A stretch of 64,000 nucleotides of DNA from the NCBI GenBank assembly GCA_963920525.1, contig OY986438.1, positions 97,269,671 through 97,333,670 on the forward strand. The letters are read 5' to 3'. Within the stretch, counting starts at the first letter, position 1; each line of letters starts with the position of its first letter. A program made the position numbers and the translations under genes. The DNA is from Dichetophora obliterata. Taxonomy: Eukaryota; Arthropoda; Insecta; Diptera; Sciomyzidae. The notes beneath the pieces were generated by a model. The model did no database searches and was not told where the DNA came from. It saw only the letters and a list, made by a program, of their open reading frames with translations. Below, in pieces: positions 23,446 through 36,674 of this stretch.

Positions 23446-24849
23446 TGATTGCTTATTGCAACTAGGATAATTAAATATCATTATTTGATAAGACCCTTAT
23501 TTTGCAAACTTTTACAAGCAGCATATTTCTGGTCCGCTTTCAACGCTTTAAAATACATAATTGCACATTCCTCATACTAATGTTTTTGATAAAAATTATT
23601 GTAAATATTTTTTACTTATCCACAAAAAAAGTCATTTAAAAAAATTTGAAATAACAATTTTTTGTGTTGAATTTCCGTATAGAAACTATCATATTCATAT
23701 TAGTACGATTGGTGGTGGTCGATATTTTTGCTGACCGATTTGACACAGATTGTCCCATATATCTTTAAAAATTGAATAAATAAATTTGATCTCTCGATGA
23801 AATAAACTTGAAAATTTATATTATAAAAGAAATCAGCAAAATTGAACCATTAGTTTAGGTGGCTTACTCTTTTATGCACAAATTGTGAAAAACAGAAATA
23901 TTCTTAATTCGGAAAAGGTCAAATACACTAACAAAAAATTCTTGGAATCAGCCAGGTAAAACATTTTTTTAATCTTTAAAAATTCTCACGTATTCTTTGG
24001 CTAATTCTTACTTTAAAATTATGTAGCCAATGAGTACGAGAGCTTTTTTTAAACAGTTTGTTTCTTATTTTTTGTTGATCTTCAAAGTTGAAAAAGAATT
24101 TTGTGTTTTTCTCGTTTTGAAAAATAAACTTTATTGAAGACGTTCTTAAAAAAAAAACACATGAATTTCTAATTAAATTTGTGTTTTTTTAGCATTTTAA
24201 GTTGGCGTGGTCCTGGCTTGGAGTTTTGACATTAAACTCCGTGTGTTTATAGATTTCAAAGCAACAAGTTTTGTCTTATAGTGGCTACCGCAAAAGCCTT
24301 TTGAGTTTTTTAAATCAACTTTGGAGCTCTTAGCAGGTACTCGTACAATTAAGATTTAAACTACACACGCACTATTTTTTATTTTTGTTCAACATATAGA
24401 TATTTTTAATTAAAGAGATATAAATAACACAAACCAATCTATTTTCGTTCAAACATGCCACTTTGGGCAAATCCTAGCTATGGCTGCCACATCAACTTCA
24501 TAAGTTATGGTCAATATACTGAGAGCCAAAAAAGTCGTCCCGATAAAAATAAAATGTTGTATATCACTACTGTTGGGGTTAATGAAATAATTGTATGAGT
24601 AGATAAATTCAAATATTTTTTCCTCCATACAATTAATGGCAAGTCTATTGGTTACCTTTTGTCTTATATGCCTATACGTTGAATATTCAAAAATCTTGGA
24701 AGCTGTATTAACTTTTATTATGGACCATAAAAATCAAAATCAATAAATAACTTTTTTACAGTTGACTCTTTAGAAAAATGTCTTTGAGAACACACATTTC
24801 CTTAGAGTGGCTTCCTTTAATTAGTTACTTGCAATGCAAGTAACATTAA
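23446..24849. other. No gene seen
   Basis: AT-rich sequence without recognisable coding or repeat structure. Confidence 0.4.
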
Positions 24850-25049
24850 AGACATTAATTTTAGATTCGTAATTACTGAGCCAGCCAGCTAGCTGAGGCC
24901 TTCATCTCGAGAAAATCCTTAAAGCATATCATTGCCAAGTTTAAAACTCCTCTGCAAGTATCTTTTTTACGACTGCAAATTAACCACGAGAATAACGTCA
25001 TAATAATAGCAATAAAATTTTTGTTTTAAATACATTTTTCCCATACCAT

Positions 25050-25640
25050 TCATTGCTCAAGTTTCTGCAATTTTTTCAAAGATAATTCTTTGAATTTCTT
25101 GACTAGTCGAGATAGCTTTTCTGTAGATGTTGCTATGGCCGTTCGCATTGAAATTCTTCGTGTAAGATCTATGGCCAAATTGCCATGCATTGCATTGAGT
25201 TTTCTTCAAGTTGTTGACTTTTATACAGTGTTTTTTGTGTTGTTTTCTATTGTTTTTTTTTTCTTCTCCTGCACCTGTGCATAATCTCAGTGTCTCAGGT
25301 GACCCACTTTGCGCCTAACCTGCAGGCATGGCATGGCATGTGGAAAGCGGCAATAGCAACAACAGCAGCAGCGGAGCAACCTGTTTTCACTAGATTATGT
25401 TGGCAATTGCAAGTTGTTCTGGTTCTTGTTGTTGCTATTTTAGTAGCTGTTTTTGTTGTTGTTGTTGTTGTTGTTACTCTTATAGACTGCCTTAAACTTG
25501 ACTCAAGATCACAGCCACTAACTAGCAAGCTAGCAAGTTGAGCAGCTTGTTGCTGCTGTCGATCGTTTGGTCTCTACTGCTGCTGTTGCTGTTGTTGGAA
25601 GTCAATGTCTTCAGCCTTTGTTATGTCGTTGTTCATACCA
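25050..25640 (-). promoter_or_regulatory. Promoter-like CAA/CAG-rich island with TATA box and short ORF
   Basis: This block is less AT-rich than its surroundings. Read on the minus strand it carries CAACAACAA and CAGCAACAGCAGCAG runs, typical of fly 5' regions, and TATAAAA at 25219-25225. About 30 bp downstream a 46-codon frame (25190-25050) starts MHGNLAIDLTRRISM and ends KKLQKLEQ. It is basic and amphipathic near its end and has no signal peptide. The strand matches the LDLa gene, so this could be its promoter and 5' leader, but no splice link to 18965 was shown. Confidence 0.3.
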
Positions 25641-25990
25641 AAAATTGTCTTAGCGCAAATTCGAAGCCTGCTTTTTGAGTTGCGATTGTCTCCTCATCGA
25701 GGTGTGCTGCCTCTTTAAGGTGTCTCGTTGAGGAATATTTTGTGGTTCCTTGTCGTGTGTTCGGTTTAGTAACGCTAAATCGCATCGATCACGTGGGCTA
25801 TAATGTTTTTGTTTTTTTTTTTTAATTTGTCTTGGAGGCAAACGTTGAGGTCTAGGCCAGCCAATAATGAAAGAGCACTCAAAATGCCGACAAATATTAA
25901 GATTTTTTTGTAATCCTTTATTATAAGCAGACTTACTGCAGTCGTTTAAATGGGCCATTTCTTTTTTTGTTGAGACGCAGACAATAAACC

Positions 25991-26985
25991 GTACAATAAA
26001 GACTTTAAATTAAACTAGAAACGATATCAGAGTTTAACGAATTATGGCTATATTTTTTCTCTTTTTTTTTTACTCCAATTAGCCATGGTTCTACTTTTTT
26101 TAATGTAGTCTAGAGTCTAGACCAAAGACTTTAGTCTTAATAGAGTCACTACCACTTGGCTTCTCTTTAGTTAAACTGATATGAGAGCTTACGAGTTCTA
26201 TTAAATATAGAATTTATGTAATGGTTTTAGTTTATTATGTTCGTAAGCAGGAAGCAGTTGCGATGGAATTCAATTGATTTATTCTAAAATTCAATTGATA
26301 TTTTCGAAATTTTTCTTATCAGAATTTCAGCTGGAATTTTTGAATATTATTTGGTCTTTTTCGAATTTTAAATGGAATTTTTTAAATTCTGTTGATCTTT
26401 TTGGAACCTAAAATGGCATTTTTAAAATAAAATTGATATTTTTTTTAATATCAAGTGGAATTTCTGAATTATAGGTGACCTATTCTGAGTTTTAAATTAA
26501 ATTTCTAAATTTCAAATAATTTATTTGGCATTTCAAATTACAAACAGTTGATCGATTTTTGATCACAGGCGATACTATTAAATATAAAAATGTAAACGTA
26601 AATAGTTAAACAAACATCATAAATTTATCTCTTAACAAATTTTAAAAGAAAGCAAAACTTCTTATTCAAATTAGTTAGCGGTTAGTAAAAAGTATGATGG
26701 GAATAAAATAATATTTTCATACTAAAAAACTATAGTATACTCTATAGTATACTAATTCCATGAAATTTGAACAGCCTAGTAAACAGTATTTTAAGATCAC
26801 AACCAAAACAAACTAAAAAATAGTCTTTCAAAGTGTATAGAGAGATAAAAAAAGAACAAGATGATTTCGATGATTTATTGTTGCTGAAAGTTTTTATATT
26901 CATACCGGGACTTAGGGTTTGGAATACTGGAATTACGGGACTTGAAATTGGCTCGGGATTGAAAGTCCTAGTACACAACTAACAA
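25991..26985. other. AT-rich stretch with imperfect ~50-60-bp repeats
   Basis: From about 26260 to 26530, words such as tggaattttt and aattgatattttt recur in an irregular 50-60-bp rhythm. At 26730-26755 the word tatagtatac occurs twice in a short palindrome. No gene. Confidence 0.45.
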
Positions 26986-27300
26986 TTACGTTTTTAAGGT
27001 TCCCAAAAATTTTGTCTCTGTAAGAGAAACAAAATCAATTGTATACTTTTTTCTCGTCGAAGTCTTTACTTTGTATGGGAGGTAGGTGGAGTTTTCCTTT
27101 GATTGCTTCAAAATTCAAACTCAGAATGGATACTAAAAATTACAACTTATGTGCAGAATTTCAAGTATACATATTTCTTGACATTAATTTTTATAGAATT
27201 TTAAGAGATGTTACAGTTTTCATAAAGTCACTTTGTATGGAAGATAGGCGTGGTTTTCACTCGATTTGATTAAATTTCATACTTAAAGAGCATATTAAAT
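26986..27300 (+). repeat. Dispersed ~150-bp repeat family (tttgtatgggaggtagg), copy 1
   Basis: Two units, with tttgtatgggaggtaggtgg near 27070 and tttgtatggaagataggcgt near 27232. The same unit recurs at 39740-40110 (reverse) and 61650-62230 (forward). Confidence 0.65.
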
Positions 27301-27371
27301 ATCAAAGTTACTGAATGCCTATTTAAAATTTTCTTTGTTCTTTTTTGAAACGTTTAGCTTTTTCCCACATA

Positions 27372-28633
27372 CACAGAGAAAACAACATTTTCAAAAGTGG
27401 CAGAAACGAGCTACTCTTAAAAACTTTTTACCCAGATTTTGCACTTCTAACGTTTATTTTAGACTTAAAAACGAACATTTTAAAATGAAATAGTAAAACG
27501 TTTATTTTCATTTTAAAAACTTACATTTTCAAAAGAGATTCTAAAATGTTCGTTTGATTTTTAACAATGCATATTTTAAAATGCTGTAGTAAAACGTTTA
27601 TTTTCATTTTAAAAACGAAAATTTTCGAACGTAATTCTAAAATGTTCGTTTGATTTTTAATAATAAATATTCTCAAATGTAAAATGTTTATTTTCATTGT
27701 AAAAACGAACATTTTAAAATTAGATTCTAAAATTTTAGTTTGATTTGTAACAATAAACATTTTAAAATGTAATGGTACAACAATTATATACATATATATT
27801 TTAAAAACGAAAATTTTCACTATTTCCCATTAATTCAAAAAATTTACAGAAATCCGCATTTCCTCTATTATTTAAAAAAAGCTTTATCGATTTTCAAAAT
27901 TATAGTTTTATTTTAGTTTTTTTATCATCAGCTATGTTCATCTCGATAAAATTTTTTAAATAATGATACTGTTTCCCAGCGTCTATAAAAAATAGAATTT
28001 TGTCAGATATTATTAATTTTATTTAAAATACTTTCCTTTTAGTTGTGGCAGCAAATGCTCCAGCTCAAACACTTTCATTACTTTCTTGCAGTCAAACTGC
28101 AGAGTGATGAAATCGAGAATGAAAATATTTTATTTTTTGAACAAATATCAAATACATAAGTCAATGAAACATATATAGCAAACAAGTCGCTATTAACAAG
28201 TGTTTTGAAACAAAGTATGTGAATTTTACTATGTCATTGTAAAACGTTCGTAGTTGTTTTAAAAACGTTTCGTTTCACTTTTCTATTTAAAAATGTGCGT
28301 TTTCATTTTTGCATGGCTTAAAATGTTTTTAAAAATATTAATTTTAAAATACTACATTTTTTTAAAATATTCGTAGTTGTTTTAAAAACGTTTCATTTTA
28401 CTTTTCTATTTAAAAATGTGCGTTTTTTTATTGCGTAAAATGTTTTTCAAAATATCAATTTTATCCTACTTTATCAGAGTAAAATATTCGTGGTTGTTTT
28501 AGAAACGTTTCGTTTGAATGTCCTATTTAAAAATGTGCGTTTTCATTTTTGTATGGCGTAAAATATTTTTCAAAATATTAATTTTACTAAACGTTTCTAA
28601 AATGTGCGTTTTTGATTTTTTGATTTCTCAGTG
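27372..28633. mobile_element. TA|CACAGAG element filled with AAAACGTTT-type repeats
   Basis: TA on both sides; ends CACAGAGAAAACA and, from the right, CACTGAGAAATCA. The left half has three or four ~97-bp units around aaaacgtttattttcatttt. The right half has three ~115-130-bp units around aaaaacgtttcgtttcactt. The 27521-27820 reading frame is repeat-derived. No transposase. Confidence 0.75.
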
Positions 28634-29012
28634 TAATAAAGTGTATAACGGGCCATACTCATATCGTGAATTTTTAATACTGTGAAAAAAATTAATAAAA
28701 AAATTTAAACCTTAACCCATCAACAGCAGTTTGGTATTTTTTTATCCATGAAAATGATTCTGCAGAATTGATCATATCTCAGGATTAGTAACAGCTAAGT
28801 GCTTTTGCTTGTTGCTTTAAGAAAACATAGAGCTATAAATTGTTTTTGGAGTATATCAAGAAATTTTTATGTTACTACTACATTTTCAAAGTCAAAAGTG
28901 AATTAGATTAAAAATCAGAAAATTTGTGTTATTATCATGTGTAAAAAATTGTATGCATAAAACAAATTGAAAAGCTCTTTTAGCCAATTAACCAATATGC
29001 CTGCTATTGATA

Positions 29013-29827
29013 CACGCAGAGAAAAGACATGATTGAGGCATGATTACTGCAATAATAATTTGTTTACTGAAATTATTGTACTTTTCCTGCAAAAATAAAT
29101 TTTTGCCTCAATAAAATCATTATTTACTAATGTTGGTACCAAAAATAAAATTCAACATACTATGATTGCCTCAACTATTAGTTGCAATAAAAATTTTGTA
29201 GTTCTGTCAATCATGATAAATGTAAATATTATTTCGACATTTTCGACTTTGTTTGTAGCAAAAATTTTTCCATTTACCGTAAATATTGCTATTTTTGTGA
29301 CAATGCACTCAATGTACCATGTTTATGAATGACTTTAGTCAGGCGACCGGTAGAAGCAGCTGTGGTCTACTGGTAGTCTGCGTGGCTCGTAAGCGAAAGA
29401 GCCGCGGTTCAAACCCCAGCTCGGACAGAAAGTTTTTCAAAAACTTTCTCCAATTGAATTAATATTTCTGTTCGGCAGCAGACAATGGCAAAACTCTAGG
29501 GATATCTTCATAAATAGCTGTGGAAATTGGTGTGCATTAAAATAAAAAAAAATATTGTTTCAAAAATATTCTGGTTCCTAAAAAGAAATTCATAATAAAA
29601 TTGTTGAAATCATTTCATTTTCGTCCCAATAAGAGAATAATGGTTGTTTCAATAATATTTTGGTTCCTACGAAAAAATTCCTTTTCTAAATATAGTTGTT
29701 GTAATCATTTTACCATGATCATAGAAACCATTATATGTTTAAGAACATGGTGTCGACAATCATAATCCGAATCATACTATGATTCTCTTAAAACATGGTT
29801 GTTGCAACTATGTTTTTTCTCTGCATG
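29013..29827. mobile_element. TA|CACGCAGAGAAAA element with CATGATT motifs
   Basis: TA flanks; ends CACGCAGAGAAAAGACATG and, from the right, CATGCAGAGAAAAAACATA. The interior is rich in AATCATG/CATGATT and related words in both orientations. It contains the tRNA-like block at 29346-29430. Non-coding. Confidence 0.8.
29346..29430 (+). repeat. tRNA-like SINE head inside a MITE
   Basis: TGGTCTACTGG at 29362-29372 (A-box-like) and GGTTCAAACCC at 29406-29416 (good B box), 34 bp apart. The T-stem and acceptor stem do not pair well, so it is more likely a tRNA-derived SINE head than a working tRNA gene. Confidence 0.5.
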
Positions 29828-31792
29828 TAGAGAAATTCTGATATAAAACTGTGCTTTCGTGCCAGCAGAATTTGTGCCCAATTAGACCACATTAACGATG
29901 GTTGGGTATTTTTATACCCAACTGACATTTCGACTACGGTGAAAAATACTAATTTGAAATTTGATGTAGTAGTTCCTGTGATCAACATAAGAAAGCACAT
30001 GAAATTTTAAAAAAAAATCATACGAAGAGTTTGGGAGCCGCGGTTAATGGGTTAACAAAACAAAAAAATTATTTCTTAAATCGCTGCATAAAGTATTTAG
30101 GTATTAACAAAATTACTCAAAAAACAAAAATTGGTTTTTTACCAACCCGAAACCGGTACAAAAAACCGTCGCCAATTTTGGAACCAGCTTACCATTATAT
30201 TTTTAGAAAATAAATTTAATAAAATTCCAACAATTCCTTCTATTTCTTCTAGCAAATATATGGAGCAATCCTGCTGTGTGGCACCAAAGAACTTAAAACA
30301 TAAAAAAAAAATATCTGAAGTGTACATGACAAACGACGATACTCGTGTACATTTATTTTTTCCCCCTCTTTCCGAAAAGGTATATTTGGTTCATAGGACA
30401 GAAAAAAGCCCATTTTTAACGCGGTGTAATTATGGTCAAATTAATTTTATGCATATGACTATGACGATAGTAAAAGCTCTCAATCAAATATTTAACAAAA
30501 GACGATGACATACATAAATCTCAACCTTGAACAATATTGTCGGTATTTATCAACCAATTACATAACATTGCATGAAGGAAAAACAAGAATATTCAGTTTA
30601 AGACCTTGTTAACGGCCACTTCTTCTTGATCTTCTTCTTCTAAGAGATGGAACGTGAGTCCATTCAGTTCAGCTTGTGCTCAAGTGATCAAAACCAGATA
30701 ATAATCGAACAAAAATCAGCATCGAATTAATACTTTATGTGAAAGTCACTTGAGCTGAAGAGTGTTACACTTATCTGTGCGTACGCAGCATACCGTTGTG
30801 TTGTTGGGATCAAGCCAAAGTGCCGATAAGTACAAAAAAGCGCCGAGGAAGGTTCCCTTTGAGAATGCATATCACACAATTGCCACACTTGCCAGATGCA
30901 CTTGTAACCCATTGAAATCCGCATTACGTGCATGATTTGATAAATCAGTCAGTGCATCAGAGCGCATGTGCAGCAAGCAATGTTGTTCCATTTTCAATTG
31001 TTTGCCGCATATGAGTATATGTATACAAGGCTAAAGACATTGTTGTTATTGTGTTGTTATTGTGTTGTTATTATTGTTGCAACATTTCACCTGTGCCGCA
31101 TGATTACCAGCAGCCATTGGAAGCCTTATGAGAGAGCAGTACTAGAAAATTTTAAGCTATTATCACCATAATCATCATCATCATCTTTGTAAAGAAAAAG
31201 TGTTACAGGGCAGAGGAAGCATGTATGTCATGCTGTGCGACTTAGATGGCATATCAACAGCGAGAACCTATCTGAATTGGGAAACAGTTCCGGGTGACTG
31301 GAAAAATGTTGACATGTGTTACAATGTAACTAGAAAATGTAACTTTTAAAAGAGATTTCATTTGCAAAATGCCATTGAATCTATGTATATGATATGAATT
31401 TAAAACAAGTCCGGACACGTTTCCAGTTTTTGGAAAGGGGAGTTGTTATTTTTTCACAACATTTTTTTACGGATGTTTATTCGTTAGAACTTTTGTTATT
31501 TACTATTTGTACTTTTTCTCACTGGCTTTTGTTGGTACCTATTTAAAAAAAATTCAGAATCGACAGTAGAATTTAAGACATAGATATGAAAACTCAAGGC
31601 TGGATACAGATAGATTGCATCCACAATTTTGCTACATTTCTCTTGTACATGCCTCTTAACTTTAATTATTTAACTTTAATTACTTCTTAACTTTATTGAG
31701 TGATAGGATTTTTTCTTATATCCTTTGATACCTAATCTGCTTTCAAATTAGTAGGGAAAAAAACAATAAATAAGTAAGTGTCTTTAAACACT
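29828..31792. other. Unassigned; less AT-rich island at 30600-31180
   Basis: The part 30131-30508 has a 125-codon plus-strand frame without recognisable domain and unlikely to be real. The island 30600-31180 has mixed composition, GATAAG words and TTGTTATTG runs, and shows no repeat or transposon signature. It could be a cis-regulatory region; this is inference only. Confidence 0.3.
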
Positions 31793-32226
31793 ACACCCAA
31801 AAAATATTTAGGATAAAATTACGAATAAAATCTTTGTAGAAATACAAACAGAGGCTATTCGTAGAATGTACAAATGTTTTGTACATAGTACAAACGTTTG
31901 TAGTGTTGGCCGAATGAAAAAAAATTTTGAATTCGTAACTTTATACATTCTACAAACGATAGTTTGTAAAAATCTATAATGTATAAATTTGTGAACTGAA
32001 CGAGCATTGTTTGATAATATACAAAGCGGTGGCAGTAGCGTTCGTATATTTGTTCGTATCTTTGTAGATGAAACGAATGCGTTTGTAAAATATACAAATA
32101 TTCTTTGTACAATTTACAAACGGTCATTTGTATTATTCATAAAGTCGTTCGTAGGCTGAAAAGCACAAACAGCTTTGTATAATATAATAATTGTTTTGTA
32201 CATAGTACGAAGCTTTTTTTTGGGTG
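31793..32226. mobile_element. TA|CACCCAAAAAA element saturated with TTTGTA/TACAAA
   Basis: TA flanks; ends CACCCAAAAAA on both sides. Nearly the whole 434-bp interior is made of TTTGTA, TACAAA, TTCGTA and GTACATAG words in both orientations (for example tacaaatgttttgtacatag). Non-coding. Confidence 0.85.
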
Positions 32227-33700
32227 TAGAGTTTTTTGGATTTAATTTCCTTTTTTTTTAATTTTCACATCCGATTTTATTTTATCGTAGAAGGAAGTTT
32301 TCGTCACTATTAATTGGTATATTCAAAAGAACTGCAAACACTGATACCCTCTATCATCCGCGATCTGACGTCCCTAAATGTTTAATAAGCTAAGCACTAC
32401 GACGGAAATCCACACGATACACAATATAAGCTCAATAACCATTATCAAATTTTTTAACTGTTCCCCAAGCTATTTTAGTAACTTTTTAATGAACGATTTC
32501 ATTTTTGTTTTAATTTTTTTCCTAGGAAAGCAATCTTATAATTATTTTTTTTAATATTTTTGGCCCAAGTCCAGACAAAATCTCAAGTCCAGACAAAGTC
32601 CGCACTGGTTTGAAAAGTCCGGACAATCCAGACTAAAGCCTAACTTATGGCAAGCCGATTAAGAAGATATGTTAAAAAATAAGTGTATGCCTACTAAATA
32701 GCACGCAGAAATAGATAAAGGGTAAACAACTTCAAAAAGTAAAGTGAAACGCCTGCTGAAAACAAAAATCATCACAGCATACGACTTTCAACACGATATA
32801 ATTTTAATTATAAGCACATTAAGTGGAAAAACTTTTATAGGTAGTTGTGGTCAAAGCCTTTAAGACAATTTTTTTCAAATAGTGAGTGTGGCAAACACAC
32901 TGATAAAAATTTGAATGCTAATAATATAATTCGATGCAGAACTAATATACTGCGCTCCCAACTTAACCAGTTAGTTTGGATAACCATAAAAACGGTTTTA
33001 TAAGAGTTACATCAACACTGAAATTATGAAAATTGGAATTGCGAAAAATTGAACGCTAACGAGCTCCGAAAAATTATTTTTATAAATTATTATAAAAAGA
33101 GCATTTTCAAAAATTATATCCATTTTCATTATTTTTTTTTTCTGCCTAATGCCAAAAATAAATTATTCAGCTAAAAATATTACCATGCAAATTTTTTTAC
33201 TAATTAATTTAATCACATGAATTTATTTGCAAGCTTTAAATCAAGTAAGTTCTTAAGAAGGCAACAACAACAACTTTAAAATTAATTTAATTTTATTGTT
33301 TTTGAATTGATTGATCGAAAATTGTTACAGCATATCAAAAGTAAGCAAATTGCATTTTTATTATAAGCACAATAGCTTTTTACTAATACAACATGTAGAA
33401 AACTACGAAATAGGGTACTCACGGTTTTGTTTCATCGTTGTTACTGCGTTTCTGCAAAGGTAGATTTTTGTGAGCATTCTTTTATTATTATAATCAGGGT
33501 TCAGAAATGTTCACTCATGTAACAGAAATCTCCAACATAAATGTTAATAAACACTTTTTGAAGCACACAACACACAATTTTATTTTCATTTCCTTTTTTG
33601 TGTGTAACGGAGTTGGCGTGTTGTTGATTATCCAACATGAATTCTTTGTTTTAATATTTGCTTGTGCGTCACTAACTCAAACAAAGATCGATCTCAACAA
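32227..33700. other. No gene seen
   Basis: AT-rich. A cluster of agtccagaca and gtccggaca words lies at 32575-32635, with a single gtccggacacg at 31410. They might mark element ends but no clear TIR was resolved. Confidence 0.35.
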
Positions 33701-33762
33701 TTCTATAAGGCTATTCACAGTTTAAGCGTACTTTTAATAAATTGTATTTATAGCATTTGTTA

Positions 33763-35322
33763 TTGTTCAAACTGTGAGCACCTCGCCATGGGACTATCGT
33801 ATTAAAAAATTATGCAACCCTGTGATGTATGTGATTATGCGGCTGTAGACAGAGCTTAAAAATACGAGGTACAAAAAACACGTCCAAGGGCTACTTTTAT
33901 TTACGCGTGCCTGCGTATTTGCGTTTGTATGCAAAACAACAACAAATCAAAATACGCTTTCGTAAATTGGCGTACAAACAGCAAATCGTACAATTAGCAG
34001 ACCAGCGTATTCACACTGTGAATAGCCTTTATGTGTTTCAGTTTAACACTTATGTTTGCGACAAAATGTTCATGTTGGAGAATTCAGGCCTTTGTGAAAA
34101 GCAAAACAAAGACAATTTTTCCAACATGAACAAGTGGTGTTTGCAAAATTGCCTTTGTTCAAACTGTGAACACCTCGCCATGTGACTATAGTATTAAAAA
34201 ATTATGCAACCCTGTGATGTATGTGATTATGCGGCTGTAGACAGAGCTTAAAAATACGAGGTACAAAAAACACGTCCAAGGGCTACTTTTATCTACGCGT
34301 GCCTGCGTATTTGCGTTTGTATGCAAAACAACAACAAATCAAAATACGCTTTCGTAAATTGGCGTACAAACAGCAAATCGTACAATTAGCAGACCAGCGT
34401 ATTCAAACTGTGAATAGCCTTTATGTGTTTCAGTTTTACACTTATGTTTGCGACAAAATGTTCATGTTGGAGAATTCAGGCCTTTGTGAAAAGCAAAACA
34501 AAGACAATTTTTCCAACATGAACAAGTGGTGTTTGCAAAATTGCCTTTGTTCAAACTGTGAACACCTCGCCATGTGACTATAGTATTAAAAAATTATGCA
34601 ACCCTGTGATGTATGTGATTATGCGGCTGTAGACAGAGCTTAAAAATACGAGGTACAAAAAACACGTCCAAGGGCTACTTTTATCTACGCGTGCCTGCGT
34701 ATTTGCGTTTGTATGCAAAACAACAACAAATCAAAATACGCTTTCGTAAATTGGCGTACAAACAGCAAATCGTACAATTAGCAGACCAGCGTATTCAAAC
34801 TGTGAATAGCCTTTATGTGTTTCAGTTTTACAATTATGTTTGCGTCAAAATGTTCATGTTGGAGAATTCAGGCCTTTGTGAAAAGCAAAACAAAGACAAT
34901 TTTTCCAACATGAACAAGTGGTGTTTGCAAAATTGCCTTTGTTCAAACTGTGAACACCTCGCCATGTGACTATCGTATTAAAAAATTATGCAACCCTGTG
35001 ATGTATGTGATTATGCGGCTGTAGACAGAGCTTAAAAATACGAGGTACAAAAAACACGTCCAAGGGCTACTTTTATCTACGCGTGCCTGCGTATTTGCGT
35101 TTGTATGCAAAACAACAACAAATCAAAATACGCTTTCGTAAATTGGCGTACAAACAGCAAATCGTACAATTAGCAGACCAGCGTATTCAAACTGTGAATA
35201 GCCTTTATGTGTTTCAGTTTTACAATTATGTTTGCGTCAAAATGTTCATGTTGGAGAATTCAGGCCTTTGTGAAAAGCAAAACAAAGACAATTTTTCCAA
35301 CATGAACAAGTGGTGTTTGCAA
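33763..35322. repeat. Tandem array, four copies of a 392-bp unit
   Basis: Units begin at 33763, 34155, 34547 and 34939, each starting ttgttcaaactgtga, and are almost identical. Each carries an open frame of 92 codons (starting MPAYLRLYAKQ), extended in the last, truncated unit. Differences between units within the frame change amino acids in every case noticed (His/Gln, Asn/Tyr, Thr/Asn, Asp/Val), so it is not evidently under protein selection. Each unit has an internal inverted pair (ttcatgttgga / tccaacatgaa). Just left of the array, ggctattcacagttta (33709) is the reverse complement of a word in each unit, suggesting the array grew from a TIR element. Confidence 0.95.
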
Positions 35323-35979
35323 ATGCTGTTCTGGTTGCTGTGCAGCGTATTGAACTGGTTTTTGGCCAAATGTAGCAAATTTCGGCGTCAATTAGAAAAT
35401 ATTTTGCGCTGAAATAGAGTCAGTTGCAAATATTATAATGAAAAGCAATGCAAAGGCAAAATTTTATTATAAAAATACGCTACTTTTAATGAAGAAACAA
35501 ACAAATTTACTTGTCCCGTTAAAACTTGCAAAAAATAACTAGCTAAGTGCAAAATGTATTTCGAATTTAGTTGAAACGCATTTCGAGAATGTAAAGAAAA
35601 AAGCCGCAGTTAGTAAATTAAACACAATCTTAAACAGAGCAGATTTTATAAGATATTGTATAGGATTAGTATCAAAAAAATTTGCCGCTTCGTCTTTTTG
35701 GCGATAAAGAATTTTTTAGAGAAATAATAAAGCCCTATGAAGAAAAGTTTGACACTAGAACGAACTCAAGAAATATATCGGCTATGCTTGGCGATTCCAG
35801 CCAACAGATAAAAAAGCAATAGCGGAATTTCCAAAAAATAAAATGATTTCTTTAAAAATTGACGTTACCAGTCGGCAAGACAAGCATATTCTGGGAGTCA
35901 ACATACAGTACATAAAAGATTGGAAAATTTGCATAAGCACCATAGGCATGGGACGAAATTTTTTTTATTTCGTTATTTA
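35323..35979. other. No gene seen
   Basis: Sequence between the tandem array and the PIF-like element. No coding or repeat structure recognised. Confidence 0.4.
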
Positions 35980-36180
35980 GGCTGTGTGTCAATCGGAAAC
36001 TTTTCAGTCGGTTGTCAAATTTTGACAGTTGGTAGAGCAATTTTTGGCATTTGTGAGGTGAATATAACTGTCAAAATTTGTTCTAGCCATAGGGGCTACT
36101 ACAAATTATGACAATCGAAAGCGAATTTTTGACACACTCAAAATAAGGAAAAAAAAAAAGTAACACATCTATTTCCGCGA

Positions 36181-36642
36181 CGTATTTAATTCGAGTGCTT
36201 GTACCTGCAACTTATTTCGTAAACTTAAAAAACTTAAAAAATAACAAAATAATAAAAATAAAAAAACTAAAGTGCTTGAGTTTGCGCTTGAGTGTGTGTG
36301 GGCCAACGATCTTCCGGTACATCAGCAAGTCCAGCAAAGTTAAATTGGCTTTCTTTGCTGGCGAACGTCCTCCAAGTGCCATTACCAGTAGCACAAGAAA
36401 TTACAGTGCAAAATTTCATGCTAGCCAACATCCTCCGAGAACGTTGGCTAACAAAAGAATCAGGAAATTTGCGCTGCACTTGCTTGTGCTGCTGCTGGTG
36501 GCACTCGGAGAATGTTGGCTAGCAAGAAATTTTGCACTGCACTTGCTTGTGATTCTGGTGGTGGCACTTGGAGGACGTTCGTCAGCAAAGAAAGCCAATT
36601 TAACTTTGCTGCACTTGCTGATGCTCCGGAAGATCGTTGGCT

Positions 36643-36674
<32 letters not shown>

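Noticed and set aside
25932..25958. MAHLNDC followed by GTAAGT as the first coding exon of the LDLa gene
   Set aside because: Phase would fit 18965, but it encodes no signal peptide and has no other support.
29346..29430. Functional tRNA gene
   Set aside because: A and B boxes are present but the T-stem and acceptor stem do not pair.
30131..30508. 125-codon frame
   Set aside because: No recognisable domain, mixed composition and no promoter or splice support.
33907..35412. Four 92-109-residue frames as a gene family
   Set aside because: They are repeat units; the differences seen between units are all amino-acid-changing, and the unit carries no recognisable domain.
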